Shown piece by piece: positions 53,714-63,377 of a stretch of 64,000 nt of DNA. This DNA comes from JAVMKJ01 sp031732855 (GTDB lineage Bacteria > Pseudomonadota > Gammaproteobacteria > Competibacterales > Competibacteraceae), in NCBI GenBank assembly GCA_031732855.1, contig JAVMKJ010000105.1, forward strand, positions 33,324 to 97,323. The letters are read 5' to 3'. Each line of letters starts with the position of its first letter. Within the stretch, counting starts at the first letter, position 1. The translations under genes and the position numbers were made by a program. The notes under the pieces were generated by a model. The model was not told the DNA's origin. It saw nothing but the letters and a program-made list of their open reading frames with translations, and did no database searches.

Positions 53714-55224
53714 ATCAGCACCACGTCGTACTGTTCCCGGGTATAGAGCGTTTCCGCCTGGAATTTGATGGGGATGCCGATGAATGCTTCCAGTTGCGCC
53801 ACGCTGGTGGATTCCTCGTCCAACATCGCGTCGACCACGTCCGGCGCGGCCAGCACCACGAACTGGCGCGGCGAATACTGGCGGGCCTCGCGCAGCAGTT
53901 CGCGGAAGATTTCGTAGCACACCGTCTCGGCGGTCTTGATCGAGCCCCGGCCGTCGCACAGCGGGCAGGGCTCGCACAGAATCTGCTCCAGGCTTTCACG
54001 GGTACGCTTGCGGGTCATTTCCACCAGCCCCAGCGGCGATACCTGCGAGATGTGGCTCTTGGCGCGATCCTTTTCCAGGTGCTTCTCCAGCGCCTTCAGC
54101 ACCGCCTGCCGGTGTTCCTCGCTGGCCATGTCGATGAAATCGAGGATGATGATCCCACCCAGATTGCGCAGCCGCAATTGCCGGGCGATCGCCGCGGCCG
54201 CCTCCAGGTTGGTCTTGAAGATGGTTTCCTCCAGATTGCGATGTCCCACGTAAGCGCCGGTATTGACGTCGATGGTCGTCATCGCCTCGGTCTGATCCAC
54301 GACCAGATAGCCGCCGGATTTGAGCGGGACCTTCTTGCCCAGCGCCCGCTGGATTTCGTCCTCGATGCCATACAGTTCGAAAATCGGCCGCTCGCCGGGA
54401 TAGTGCTCCAGCCGCGGCACCATCTCCGGCACGAACTTGTCGGCGAACTCCAGCATGCGCTGGCAGGTCTCGCGCGAGTCGATGCGGACCTTTTCCACGC
54501 TGTCGCCGACGAAATCGCGCAGCGCCCGCAGCGCCAGCGGCAAATCCTCGTACAGGGTGGTGATGCCGGCGGTCTCCTTGATCCGCTCCTGGATGGAGCC
54601 CCACAGGCGCCGCAGAAACTGCATGTCGGCCCGCAGTGCCCAGGGTTCGGCGCCCTCCGCCGCGGTGCGGACGATGTAACCGCCGCCGAATTCGGCGCGG
54701 AAGGCGTTGACCACCTCCTTCAGCCGCTGTCGCTCGCGCTCGCCGTCGATTTTGACCGACACTCCGGCGACTTCGGAATCGGCCAGGAACACCAGAAATC
54801 GGGACGGCAGGGTGAGATGGGTGGTCAACCGCGCACCCTTGGTGCCGATGGGATCCTTGATCACCTGCACCACCCGTTCCTGTCCTTCGCGCACCAGGTC
54901 GGTGATGGCCAGCGCCCGCTCGCTGGTGGCCGGCGCCGCGCCGGTTTCAGCCGGGCATTTCTCGGGCAGGCATTCGGGGCGGATATCGGACACGTGCAGG
55001 AACGCGGCCCGTTCCAGCCCGATGTCCACGAATGCCGCTTCCATGCCGGGCAGTACCCGGCAGACCCGGCCCTTGTAGATGTTGCCGACCAGACCGCGCC
55101 TGCCGGCGCGCTCGATCAGGATTTCCTGGAGAACGCCGTTTTCGACCACGGCGATCCGGGTTTCGCGGGGGGTAACGTTAATCAGGATTTCGTCGCCGGT
55201 GCCGCCTTCGGCGCGTGTGGCCAT
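53710..55224 (-). CDS. rng: Ribonuclease G
   Basis: A 504-residue endoribonuclease of the RNase E/G family, processing 16S rRNA 5' ends and some mRNAs. The N-terminal S1 domain (RRGLVGNIYKGRVCRVLPGMEAAFVDIGLERAAFLHVSD), the catalytic DNase I-like part GGIIILDFIDMASEEHR with the active Asp residues, and the zinc-link CPLC (CEPCPLCDGRG) are all present. It lacks the long C-terminal scaffold of RNase E. Order maf-rng-yhdP is conserved in gammaproteobacteria. The ATG at 55224 gives the family start. Confidence 0.95.
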   Translation of the reverse strand: MATRAEGGTGDEILINVTPRETRIAVVENGVLQEILIERAGRRGLVGNIYKGRVCRVLPGMEAAFVDIGLERAAFLHVSDIRPECLPEKCPAETGAAPATSERALAITDLVREGQERVVQVIKDPIGTKGARLTTHLTLPSRFLVFLADSEVAGVSVKIDGERERQRLKEVVNAFRAEFGGGYIVRTAAEGAEPWALRADMQFLRRLWGSIQERIKETAGITTLYEDLPLALRALRDFVGDSVEKVRIDSRETCQRMLEFADKFVPEMVPRLEHYPGERPIFELYGIEDEIQRALGKKVPLKSGGYLVVDQTEAMTTIDVNTGAYVGHRNLEETIFKTNLEAAAAIARQLRLRNLGGIIILDFIDMASEEHRQAVLKALEKHLEKDRAKSHISQVSPLGLVEMTRKRTRESLEQILCEPCPLCDGRGSIKTAETVCYEIFRELLREARQYSPRQFVVLAAPDVVDAMLDEESTSVAQLEAFIGIPIKFQAETLYTREQYDVVLM

Positions 55225-55239
55225 ACGGTTCTGTCCCGC

Positions 55240-55836
55240 TCAGGAAGAGGATGAATGCCAGAGGTCGATGCCGAACTCCCGCAGCAGTTCGGCGGTTTCG
55301 TACAGCGGCAACCCCATCACGCCGGAGTAGCTGCCGTGCAATTCGGAAACGAACGCCGCCGCCTCTCCCTGAATCCCGTAACCGCCAGCCTTGTCCAGCG
55401 GTTCGCCGGTATCCCAGTAGGCCGCGCATTCCACCGGTTCCAACTCGCGGAACCGGACCCGGCTTTCCCGAACTTTGACCGCGTTCCGGGTCGGGGTTGC
55501 CAGCGCCACCGCGCTCAACACCTGATGGACGCGCCCGGACAGGCTCGCCAGCATCGCCAGACCTTCAGCCCGATCCCGGGGCTTGCCGAGAATCACGTCA
55601 TCCACCACGACCGCCGTGTCGGCGCCCAGCACCGGAGCGGGTTGCCGGCGACCCAGCACCGTGCAACCAGTACGCGCCTTGAGCAACGCCAGTCGCGTTA
55701 CATAATCGTGGGGCGTCTCTCCAGTCAGTGGCGTTTCATCCACCTCCACTCGCAGCAACCGGTAGGTGACGCCGATCTGGCGCAGCAGTTCGCGGCGGCG
55801 CGGGGAGGCGGAAGCGAGATAGATCTGGTGGGACAT
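55240..55836 (-). CDS. maf: Maf-like nucleoside triphosphate pyrophosphatase (YhdE type)
   Basis: 198 residues. The Maf signature is IYLASASPRRRELLRQIG (5-22), with the conserved DETPL and the catalytic Asp in VLGADTAVVVDDVILGKP. YhdE-type members hydrolyse dTTP/UTP and related nucleotides. It begins 1 base after the rlmH stop and ends 15 bases before rng. Confidence 0.93.
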   Translation of the reverse strand: MSHQIYLASASPRRRELLRQIGVTYRLLRVEVDETPLTGETPHDYVTRLALLKARTGCTVLGRRQPAPVLGADTAVVVDDVILGKPRDRAEGLAMLASLSGRVHQVLSAVALATPTRNAVKVRESRVRFRELEPVECAAYWDTGEPLDKAGGYGIQGEAAAFVSELHGSYSGVMGLPLYETAELLREFGIDLWHSSSS

Positions 55837-55837
55837 T

Positions 55838-56308
55838 TCAGGCGCGGTGATAAGGGTGGCTGTGCAACAGGCTCCAGGCCCGGTAAATCTGTTCGGCGAT
55901 CACCACCCGCGCCAGCGGATGCGGCAGGGTCAGCCGCGACAGCGACCAGATCGTGTCGGCCCGGGCGCGGCAGGCGGGATCCAATCCATCCGGCCCCCCC
56001 ACCAGCAGGCTCAGGTCACGCCCTTCCCGCAGCCAGCCGGCCAGCCGTTCGGCCAGTTCCGCCGTGCTCCATTCCTGGCCCCGCTCGTCCAGGGCGATCG
56101 GTCGGGAGCCGGACGGGACCGCCGCCAGCAGCCGCTCGCTCTCTTCGCGGACGATGCGCGTCACATCGGATTGCCGACCTCGCTTGCGGGTGGGCACTTC
56201 AATCAGATTCAGGGCGCACTCCCGCGGCAGTCGCCCGGCGTATTCCGCGTAACCATGCTTGACCCAGTCCGGCATGCGGGTGCCGATGGCGAGCAGATGA
56301 ATCTTCAT
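55838..56308 (-). CDS. rlmH: 23S rRNA (pseudouridine1915-N3)-methyltransferase RlmH
   Basis: A SPOUT methyltransferase of 156 residues acting on helix 69 of 23S rRNA in the 70S ribosome. The family N-terminus MKIHLLAIGTRMPDWVKHGYAEYA and the SAM-binding knot motifs LLVGGPDGLDP and LPHPLARVVIAEQIYRAW are intact. Follows rsfS in the usual order. Confidence 0.95.
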   Translation of the reverse strand: MKIHLLAIGTRMPDWVKHGYAEYAGRLPRECALNLIEVPTRKRGRQSDVTRIVREESERLLAAVPSGSRPIALDERGQEWSTAELAERLAGWLREGRDLSLLVGGPDGLDPACRARADTIWSLSRLTLPHPLARVVIAEQIYRAWSLLHSHPYHRA

Positions 56309-56339
56309 GGGAATCGCGACGACCGGACATTCGACTCCC

Positions 56340-56684
56340 TCAGTGCCTCAGTGCTCTGGCGGTATCCACCGACCACAGCTTTTCCAGATTGTAGAAGTCG
56401 CGGGTCTGGGGAAGCATGACGTGCACCACGATGTCGTTCAGGTCCACCAGCACCCATTCGGCTTCCCGTTGGCCCTCGACGCCCAGGGGCCGGATGCCGG
56501 CCGTGGCGCATTTTTCGATCACCTTGTCGGCCAGGGATTTGACATGGCGGGTGGAGGTACCGCTGGCGACGATCATCAGGTCGGTGAAACTGGCGATCCC
56601 GCGTACGTCCAGTACCTTGATTTCCTGGGCTTTCAGTTCTTCCAGAGCGTCGACAACGATCTTTTGCAAGGCCTCGAGTTGCAT
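56340..56684 (-). CDS. rsfS: Ribosomal silencing factor RsfS
   Basis: Binds uL14 and blocks subunit joining under starvation. The 114 residues have the family core VLDVRGIASFTDLMIVASGTSTRHV and EGQREAEWVLVDLNDIVVHVM. The ATG at 56684 is the family start; an in-frame TTG at 56717 would overlap nadD and is less likely. The ribosome-binding site is weak, and translation may be coupled to nadD, whose stop is 16 bases upstream. Confidence 0.94.
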   Translation of the reverse strand: MQLEALQKIVVDALEELKAQEIKVLDVRGIASFTDLMIVASGTSTRHVKSLADKVIEKCATAGIRPLGVEGQREAEWVLVDLNDIVVHVMLPQTRDFYNLEKLWSVDTARALRH

Positions 56685-56700
56685 GGAGTCCGAATAATCC

Positions 56701-57378
56701 TCATGAGGTGACGGCAAGCGGAGAAGGCAGCGGCCGGTACAGAGCCCGGTCGTGGATATAGGCCAGCACCGTTTCCGGCAACAGGAATCGGGGAGACTGG
56801 CCGCGCGCCAGCAGGGCGCGGATCTGGGTGGCGGAAATGTTCAACTGGGTTACCGGCTGGAACAGGATGCCCCCGAAGGGTTTCCGGCGCAGCGCGAATG
56901 CGTCGTAGACCATGCGCGGGGCGACGAATTCCTCCAACACGGGCAGGAACGGCTCCAATGCCCCGGGTCGCTGCATCACCACAATATGGGCCAGACCGGT
57001 CAATTCCCGCCAGCGGTGCCAGGTGTGCAACTCGCGAAAGGCGTCGGTCCCGACGATCAGACACAGCGGCGTCTCCGCGCCGAGGTTCCCGCGCAGCGAG
57101 GTCAGGGTATCCACCATGTAGGACGGCCCTTCCCGGCGCAGTTCCCGGTCGTCGGTCGCGAAACCCGGTTGGTCGACCATGGCCAGCCGCGCCATGGCCA
57201 GCCGTTGTTCGGCGGTTACCAGCGGGGTGCCGCGATGCGCCGGAATCCGGCAGGGCACGAAGCGGATTTCCGCCAGTTCCAGCGCCTCCAGCAGTTCCAG
57301 CGCCGGACGCAGATGGCCGTAGTGGATGGGGTCGAAGGTGCCGCCCAGAATTCCGATCGGACGGGACGCCACGATCAT
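56701..57378 (-). CDS. nadD: Nicotinate-nucleotide adenylyltransferase NadD
   Basis: Makes deamido-NAD from nicotinate mononucleotide and ATP. 225 residues, with the nucleotidyltransferase head GILGGTFDPIHYGHLRPA and the C-terminal NISATQIRALLARGQSPRFLLP (ISxTxIR) motif. The ATG at 57378 has GGAGG upstream; the GTG at 57393 lies inside that site. Between proA and rsfS on the minus strand. Confidence 0.95.
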   Translation of the reverse strand: MIVASRPIGILGGTFDPIHYGHLRPALELLEALELAEIRFVPCRIPAHRGTPLVTAEQRLAMARLAMVDQPGFATDDRELRREGPSYMVDTLTSLRGNLGAETPLCLIVGTDAFRELHTWHRWRELTGLAHIVVMQRPGALEPFLPVLEEFVAPRMVYDAFALRRKPFGGILFQPVTQLNISATQIRALLARGQSPRFLLPETVLAYIHDRALYRPLPSPLAVTS

Positions 57379-57426
57379 CGGTCTTCCCTCCACCCGGACC
57401 GGAGCCCGATCGCGCGCATGGTCGTC

Positions 57427-58710
57427 CTACCGGCGGATGTGGCCGTCACCCAGCACCACGAACTTCAGGGTGGTCAGACCTTCCACGCCGACTGGGCCGC
57501 GGGCGTGGAGCTTGTCGGTGCTGATGCCGATTTCCGCGCCCAGTCCGTATTCGCCGCCGTCGGCAAAGCGGGTGGAAGCGTTTACCATCACCGAACTGGA
57601 ATCCACCTCGCGCAGGAAACGCCGGGCCCGACCGTAATCCTCGGTGACGATGGCGTCGGTGTGGGCGGAGCCATAGGTGGCGATGTGATCCATGGCCTCA
57701 TCCAGATCCTTCACCACGCGGACGGCGAGAATCGGCGCCAGATACTCAGAGTACCAATCCTCTTCAGCGGCAGCCCTGATGCCGGGCAAAATGTCGCGGG
57801 CGCGTTCGCAACCCCGCAGTTCCACTCCGGCTTCCTGGTACATCTGGCCCAGCACCGGCAGTACCCGCTCGGCGATGCCCTCGGCCACCAGCAGGGTTTC
57901 CATGGTATTGCAGGTGCCGTAGCGCTGGGTCTTGGCGTTGTAGGCGACCTTGATCGCCTTGTCGAGGTCGGCGCGGTCGTCGATATAGACGTGGCAGACC
58001 CCGTCCAGATGCTTGATCACCGGCACCCGCGCCTCGCGGCTGATTCGCTCGATCAGGCCCTTGCCGCCGCGCGGCACGATGACGTCCACGTATTCGGCCA
58101 TGCGGACGAGCGCGCCGACGGCGGCCCGGTCGGCGGTGTCGATCACCTGCACCGCGTCGGCCGGCAACCCGGCGGCGGCCAAGCCCTGCTGGATGCAGGC
58201 GGCGATGGCCCGGTTGGAATGCAGCGCCTCGGAGCCGCCGCGCAGGATGGCGGCGTTGCCGGCTTTCAGGCACAGCGCGGCGGCGTCGGCGGTCACGTTC
58301 GGACGCGACTCGTAGATGATGCCGATCACGCCCAGCGGCACCCGCATCCGCCCGACCTGAATCCCCGATGGCCGATATTTGAGGTCGGTGATCTCGCCCA
58401 CCGGATCGGACTGGGCGGTGATTTCCCGCAACCCCCACGCCATCGCCCGCACCCCCTTGGGGGTGAGTTCCAGCCGGTCCAGCAGGGCCGCATCCAGACC
58501 GGAAGCCCGGCCGGCATCCATGTCCTTGCGGTTTTCCGCCAGCAACCGGTCCTCGGCCGCTTCCAGGGCGGCGGCGATGGCCAGCAGGGCGGCATCCTTG
58601 GTCCGCGTTTCGGCGCGGCCGACGATCCGGGACGCGGCGCGGGCGCGCTGGCCAACGCCGATCATGTAGTGATCGATGGTGCTGGGAATTTCGGTGCTCG
58701 TGTCGTTCAT
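57427..58710 (-). CDS. proA: Gamma-glutamyl phosphate reductase ProA
   Basis: The second step of proline synthesis, reducing gamma-glutamyl phosphate to the semialdehyde. 427 residues, with the NADPH region VPLGVIGIIYESRPNVTADAA and the catalytic Cys in RYGTCNTMETLLV. The C-terminus has STRFADGGEYGLGAEIGIST. The ATG at 58710 matches the family length; longer in-frame upstream sequence is not conserved. proB is not adjacent. Its place between holA and nadD is seen in several gammaproteobacteria. Confidence 0.95.
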   Translation of the reverse strand: MNDTSTEIPSTIDHYMIGVGQRARAASRIVGRAETRTKDAALLAIAAALEAAEDRLLAENRKDMDAGRASGLDAALLDRLELTPKGVRAMAWGLREITAQSDPVGEITDLKYRPSGIQVGRMRVPLGVIGIIYESRPNVTADAAALCLKAGNAAILRGGSEALHSNRAIAACIQQGLAAAGLPADAVQVIDTADRAAVGALVRMAEYVDVIVPRGGKGLIERISREARVPVIKHLDGVCHVYIDDRADLDKAIKVAYNAKTQRYGTCNTMETLLVAEGIAERVLPVLGQMYQEAGVELRGCERARDILPGIRAAAEEDWYSEYLAPILAVRVVKDLDEAMDHIATYGSAHTDAIVTEDYGRARRFLREVDSSSVMVNASTRFADGGEYGLGAEIGISTDKLHARGPVGVEGLTTLKFVVLGDGHIRR

Positions 58711-58795
58711 CAAGTCCCGTCCTGTCGTTCCAGCCGCCGCTCGAAGCGTTCGACGCGCCGCATCGGCGGCCGGTCGCGGCCATGGCATGAAAAAT

Positions 58796-59821
58796 TCAAA
58801 TCTCGTCGGGCAACAATGCCTGACCGGCCAATCGTAAACCGGCCGCCAACAACATATCCCAAGGTGAACCCGTTTCGGCACCCTTGATCGCCCGGTCGGT
58901 TCGGGCGCAGGCGTCCAGCAACCGCCGGCAATCGCTCGGGGACAGTCGTCGCAGGGCCTGGAGCAAGGGCGGCTTGCGCTTTTCCCATACCTTGTGGGCG
59001 GCAAATACCGGTTCCATGGACTGGCGCCGGCCACGCGCGAAGGCCAGCGCGTTCAGCACGCGAACTTCCCGGTGCAGAGCCCAGTTCACCAATACCGGTT
59101 CGACGCCTTCGCCGCGCAGTCCGCTCAGAATCCGGGTCACGCGCTCCGGCTGGCCGAGCAGGCCGGCGTCCACAAAATCATAGATGCTGTAGCGGGCGCT
59201 GTCGCCAACCGCCGCCAGAACGACCTCGGTGGTCAGCGGGCCGCCGCCGGCCAACAGCGCCAGCTTTTCGATTTCCTGGGCCGCGGCCAGCAGGTTGCCT
59301 TCCACCCGTTCGCTCAGCAATGCCACGGCGTCCGCCTCCGGATTCAGACCCCGCTCCCGCAACCGTCGTTCGATCCAGGCCGGTAGTTGCCGTGCGTCCA
59401 CCGGCGGGGCCGGCACCGTCACGCCTGCCTCGTCCAGCGCGGCAAACCAGCGGCTTTTCTGGGTGGTCCAGTCCAGCTTGCCGGCGGTGATCAGCAGAAC
59501 CGCGTCCCCGGCTGGCCGCGCCGCGTACTCGCTCAGTGCCCTGGCGCCGGCGTCGCCCGGTTTGGCGTCGCCCATGCGCAGTTCCAGCAACCGCCGGCTG
59601 GCGAACAGCGAGGGGCTGGCGGCCAATTGCCGCAGCGTGCTCCAGTCGAAGCCGGTCTCCACCGTCAGGCACTCCCGCTCGGCATGGCCCCGTTCGCGGG
59701 CGGTGGCGCGGATGGCATCGGCGGCCTCCCGCGCCAGCAGCATCTCCTCGCCGTATACCAGATACAGCGGCGCCAGGGTCTTGCGCAGATGGGCGGCGAG
59801 TTGTTCGGGACGCAGTCTCAC
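58796..59821 (-). CDS. holA: DNA polymerase III delta subunit
   Basis: The clamp-loader subunit that opens the beta clamp, 341 residues. The N-terminal YLVYGEEMLLAREAADAIR and the ASPSLFASRRLLELRM region are typical. The middle shows ARYSIYDFVDAGLLGQ and the C-terminal collar helices follow. Starts with GTG at 59821. In the normal order leuS-lptE-holA. Confidence 0.93.
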   Translation of the reverse strand: MRLRPEQLAAHLRKTLAPLYLVYGEEMLLAREAADAIRATARERGHAERECLTVETGFDWSTLRQLAASPSLFASRRLLELRMGDAKPGDAGARALSEYAARPAGDAVLLITAGKLDWTTQKSRWFAALDEAGVTVPAPPVDARQLPAWIERRLRERGLNPEADAVALLSERVEGNLLAAAQEIEKLALLAGGGPLTTEVVLAAVGDSARYSIYDFVDAGLLGQPERVTRILSGLRGEGVEPVLVNWALHREVRVLNALAFARGRRQSMEPVFAAHKVWEKRKPPLLQALRRLSPSDCRRLLDACARTDRAIKGAETGSPWDMLLAAGLRLAGQALLPDEI

Positions 59822-59861
59822 GTTTCAATCCAGGTCCGCCGGGCATGACGGGCGAAACGGT

Positions 59862-60368
59862 TCAGGAGCGGACGGCCTGCAAGCGTCGGATGATCTGCCA
59901 GGCCAATTCATCGGCCATGCTATCCACCAGGAATTCCTGCGCGGCCTCGAAGCCGAGTACCTGATTCTGGTCGAACAGCAGAGAGCGGTTGGTAGTGACG
60001 GTCTCCGCCGGGATCAAGATCTTGCCGTTGGCCAGCGTGATCTGGTAAGTCGCGTAGTAGACCAGGAAATACACGCGCTTGATGTCCAATCGGTCGGCCG
60101 CCACCGCGCGGCGGCCGTCACCTTCGTTCAGGATGATCACGGTCGCCGTGGCCTGGGCCGGATCGCGAGCCACGGTCACGCCGTTGCTCGCCAGCAGCAA
60201 CTGGAGCTTCCGGCTGAGCGTGCCGGGCGGCACCCCGACCGCCTGTTGGCTTTGAACGTAGGTCACGCTCATTTCCGGCGGCAACTGGGCCTGGCCGCGC
60301 AACTGGAACCCGCACCCGGCCGACAGCCACGCGGCCAGCATCGCTGCGCTAACGACGATCCGGCGCAT
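59862..60368 (-). CDS. lptE: LPS assembly lipoprotein LptE
   Basis: An outer-membrane lipoprotein that plugs LptD and helps insert LPS. 168 residues, with a signal peptide and lipobox Cys near residue 19 (LSAGCGFQLRG), and the GCGFQLRG start is diagnostic. The fold pattern (SRKLQLLLASNGVTVA; VYYATYQITLANGK) fits the family. The ATG at 60368 directly follows a family-1 repeat that fills the leuS-lptE gap. Confidence 0.92.
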   Translation of the reverse strand: MRRIVVSAAMLAAWLSAGCGFQLRGQAQLPPEMSVTYVQSQQAVGVPPGTLSRKLQLLLASNGVTVARDPAQATATVIILNEGDGRRAVAADRLDIKRVYFLVYYATYQITLANGKILIPAETVTTNRSLLFDQNQVLGFEAAQEFLVDSMADELAWQIIRRLQAVRS

Positions 60369-60371
60369 CAC

Positions 60372-60415
60372 CGCCCTCACCCCCAGCCCCTCTCCCAGAG
60401 GGCGAGGGGAGTTTT
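60372..60415 (-). repeat. Family-1 GC-rich palindromic repeat, copy B
   Basis: 44 bases that match copy A (37169-37212) at 41 of 44 positions in the opposite orientation. The arms CCCCTCGCCC / GGGAGAGGGG pair with one mismatch. It occupies most of the leader between the leuS stop and the lptE start and ends 3 bases before the lptE ATG. It could therefore affect lptE translation. Confidence 0.85.
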
Positions 60416-60427
60416 GATGCCACCCGT

Positions 60428-63022
60428 TCAACACACCAGGTTCACCAGCTTGCCGGGGACGATCACGATCTTGCGGATCGGCCTGTCCTCGACGAAACGC
60501 CGTGCGTTGGGTTCGGCTTGCGCCGCTTGCTCGATGGCGGCGCGCCCGGCGTCCGCGGGAACCACGATCTGGCCGCGCAGCTTGCCGTTGACCTGCACCA
60601 CCAGCGTCACCAGATTGCGCGCCAGCGCCGCCGCGTCGGGCACGGGCCATGCGGCGTTCAACACATCGTCGCCCTGGCCCAGTTCCCGCCACAGGACGTG
60701 AGTGATGTGTGGGACGATCGGCGACAGCAGCCGGAGCAGGATGCCCAGTCCCTCGCGGCGCACGGCGTCGGCCGCCCCGCGCTCGCCGGCCTCGATCCGG
60801 CCCAGGGCGTTCAGTATCTTCATGCCGCCGGAGACCACGGTGTTGAACTGATGGCGGCCGAAATCGTACAGCGCCTGCCGCAGCGCCTCGTGCACTTCGC
60901 GCCGCACCTCGCGCAAGGGTTCCGACAGAATCGCGGCATCCGGCTGGCCGGCGGCGCGCAGAATCTCCTGATGCTCGGCGGCGTAGATCCACAGTCTTCG
61001 CAGGAAGCGGTAGGCGCCGGCCACCCCGGAATCCGACCACTCCAGCGCCTGGTCGGGCGGCGCGGCGAACATCATGAACAGCCGGGCGGTATCGGCGCCG
61101 TACTGTTCGATCAGCGCCTGCGGGTCCACCCCGTTGTTCTTGGACTTGGACATCTTCTCGATGCCACCCATCGCCACCGGCCGGCCATCGCTCTTGAGGG
61201 TGGCGCCGGTCAGGCGACCCCGGTCGTCGGTTTGGGCCGCGATATCGGCCGGGTTGACCCACTGCTTGCGGCCGTCCGCGCCTTCCCGGTAAAAGGTGGG
61301 CGCCACCACCATGCCCTGGGTCAGCAGGTTGGCGAACGGTTCCGAAACCGCGGTCAGGCCCAGATCGCGCATCACCTTGGTCCAGAACCGGGAATAGAGC
61401 AGATGCAGGATAGCGTGCTCGATGCCGCCGACGTATTGATCGACCGGCATCCAGTAGTCGGCGCGGGCGTCCACCATCGCGCCCGCGCCCGGCGTGCAGT
61501 AGCGAAAGAAGTACCAGGACGAATCCACGAAGGTATCCATGGTATCGGTTTCGCGCCGGGCCGGCCGGCCGCACGCCGGACAATCGCAGTCGAGAAACGG
61601 CGGGTATTTGTTAAGCGGGTTGCCGGAACCGTCCGGCACCAGATGATCGGGGAGAACCACCGGCAATTGCTCGTCGGGCACCGGCACCGCGCCGCAGGAC
61701 TCGCAATGCACGATCGGGATCGGCGTGCCCCAGTAGCGCTGGCGGGAAATGCCCCAGTCGCGCAACCGCCACGTGACCTTCTTTTCGCCCAGACCCTTGG
61801 CGCTCAGGTCGGCGGCGATGGCGTCCACCGCCTGCGTGAAGTCGAGGCCATCGTACTTGCCGGAATGGACGCAGACCCCGTAATCGGCGTAGGCGTCGCG
61901 CCACGGCGCCGGAGTGTCGTCGCCGGCGCGGGTACGGATCACCGGTCTGATCGGCAAATCGAACTTGTGCGCGAATTCGAAGTCGCGCTCGTCGTGCGCC
62001 GGCACCGCCATCACCGCGCCTTCGCCGTAGCCCATCAGCACGTAGTTGGCCACCCACAGCGGCAGTTGCTCGCCGGTCAGCGGATGAACGACGGTCAGGC
62101 CGGTGGGCAGGCCCTTCTTTTCCTGGATCGCCAGTTCGGCCTCGGTGACGCCGCCGTGCCGGCATTCGTCGATGAAGGCGGCCAGATCGGGGTTGCTCTT
62201 GGCGGCGTAAAGCGCCAGGGGATGTTCGGCGGCCACCGCGACGTAGGTCGCGCCCAGCAGGGTGTCGGCGCGGGTGGTGAAGACCCAAAGGATGCCACCC
62301 TCGCCGACGCTATGCGGGAAACCGATCCGCACCCCGTGACTTTTGCCGATCCAGTTTTTCTGCATCAGCTTGACCTGTTCGGGCCAGCCGGGCAGTTGGT
62401 CCAGTTCCGCCAGCAACTCCTCGGCGTAGCGGGTGATCGCCATGTAGTACATCGGGATTTCGCGCTTTTCGACCACCGCGCCGGTGCGCCAGCCACGGCC
62501 GTCGATCACCTGTTCGTTGGCCAGCACGGTCTGATCCACCGGGTCCCAGTTCACCACGCCGGTCTTCAGATAAACGATGCCCTTCTCCAGCATCCGCAGG
62601 AACAACCACTGGTTCCAGCGGTAGTACTCCGGCTGGCAGGTCGCCACCTCGCGATCCCAGTCCAGCGCGAAGCCCAGCATCCGGAGCTGCTTTTTCATGT
62701 AGGCGATGTTGTCGTGGGTCCACCCGGCGGGCGCCATGCCGCCGGCCATGGCGGCATTCTCGGCCGGCAGGCCGAAGGCGTCCCAGCCCATCGGTTGCAG
62801 CACGTTCCGGCCCAGCATTCGCTGGTAGCGGGCGATGACGTCGCCGATGGTGTAGTTGCGCACGTGGCCCATGTGCAACCGCCCGCTGGGGTAGGGAAAC
62901 ATCGACAGACAGTAATACTTCTCGCGGCCCGGCTCCTCGCGCGCGGCGAAGACCCGCTGCTCGTCCCAATGGCGTTGCGCTTCCGCTTCAATGACTTGCG
63001 GGTTGTAAGACTCGGCGATCAC
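60428..63022 (-). CDS. leuS: Leucyl-tRNA synthetase
   Basis: 864 residues. The HIGH-type motif is HMGHVRNYTIGD, the editing CP1 domain is present (TTRADTLLGATYVAVAAEHPLAL), the KMSKS motif is KMSKSKNNGVDP, and the C-terminal anticodon and tRNA-binding regions are complete to the end KIVIVPGKLVNLV. The start is a GTG at 63022 after AGGGAA. It is the first gene of the long minus-strand cluster that continues through lptE and holA. Confidence 0.97.
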   Translation of the reverse strand: MIAESYNPQVIEAEAQRHWDEQRVFAAREEPGREKYYCLSMFPYPSGRLHMGHVRNYTIGDVIARYQRMLGRNVLQPMGWDAFGLPAENAAMAGGMAPAGWTHDNIAYMKKQLRMLGFALDWDREVATCQPEYYRWNQWLFLRMLEKGIVYLKTGVVNWDPVDQTVLANEQVIDGRGWRTGAVVEKREIPMYYMAITRYAEELLAELDQLPGWPEQVKLMQKNWIGKSHGVRIGFPHSVGEGGILWVFTTRADTLLGATYVAVAAEHPLALYAAKSNPDLAAFIDECRHGGVTEAELAIQEKKGLPTGLTVVHPLTGEQLPLWVANYVLMGYGEGAVMAVPAHDERDFEFAHKFDLPIRPVIRTRAGDDTPAPWRDAYADYGVCVHSGKYDGLDFTQAVDAIAADLSAKGLGEKKVTWRLRDWGISRQRYWGTPIPIVHCESCGAVPVPDEQLPVVLPDHLVPDGSGNPLNKYPPFLDCDCPACGRPARRETDTMDTFVDSSWYFFRYCTPGAGAMVDARADYWMPVDQYVGGIEHAILHLLYSRFWTKVMRDLGLTAVSEPFANLLTQGMVVAPTFYREGADGRKQWVNPADIAAQTDDRGRLTGATLKSDGRPVAMGGIEKMSKSKNNGVDPQALIEQYGADTARLFMMFAAPPDQALEWSDSGVAGAYRFLRRLWIYAAEHQEILRAAGQPDAAILSEPLREVRREVHEALRQALYDFGRHQFNTVVSGGMKILNALGRIEAGERGAADAVRREGLGILLRLLSPIVPHITHVLWRELGQGDDVLNAAWPVPDAAALARNLVTLVVQVNGKLRGQIVVPADAGRAAIEQAAQAEPNARRFVEDRPIRKIVIVPGKLVNLVC

Positions 63023-63377
63023 GGCGATTCCCTGGCGTTAACTGGCTGTAAAGCGAAGGGCGGTAAGATAGCACAACCAGCCCTTTTAAGGTCACTGAGC
63101 CTTCGCGGTCACCATCTTCGGGGTGATTCGTTCGGACCCTACCGCGACTCGGGCAGCGCGCCGGACGGCAACGTTCGGCGTGACGGGACAGAGGTCAGCC
63201 GAGGCCATGGTAATGGCCCACCCGCGGACGGGCGGCGCGATGAAGGGCCGAGCAGGAGAAGGCAAGGTGGAGCCGCGGATTGCTCGCCCGCGTCGTCGAA
63301 CCCGTCCGGGGGAGACGCGTCGCGGCGCGATGTCACGCAGCCAGGCTTGCACGACGACCGGATGGAGCGGGTTGCGT
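63023..63377. other. Region between leuS and the IS21 remnant, no gene recognised
   Basis: About 355 bases upstream of leuS that should hold its promoter near 63030-63100 (a slightly AT-richer patch). Open frames exist on both strands but none has a ribosome-binding site or a recognisable product. Sequence near 63100-63370 has a coding-like composition and may be debris from the mobile element or an older gene. Confidence 0.45.
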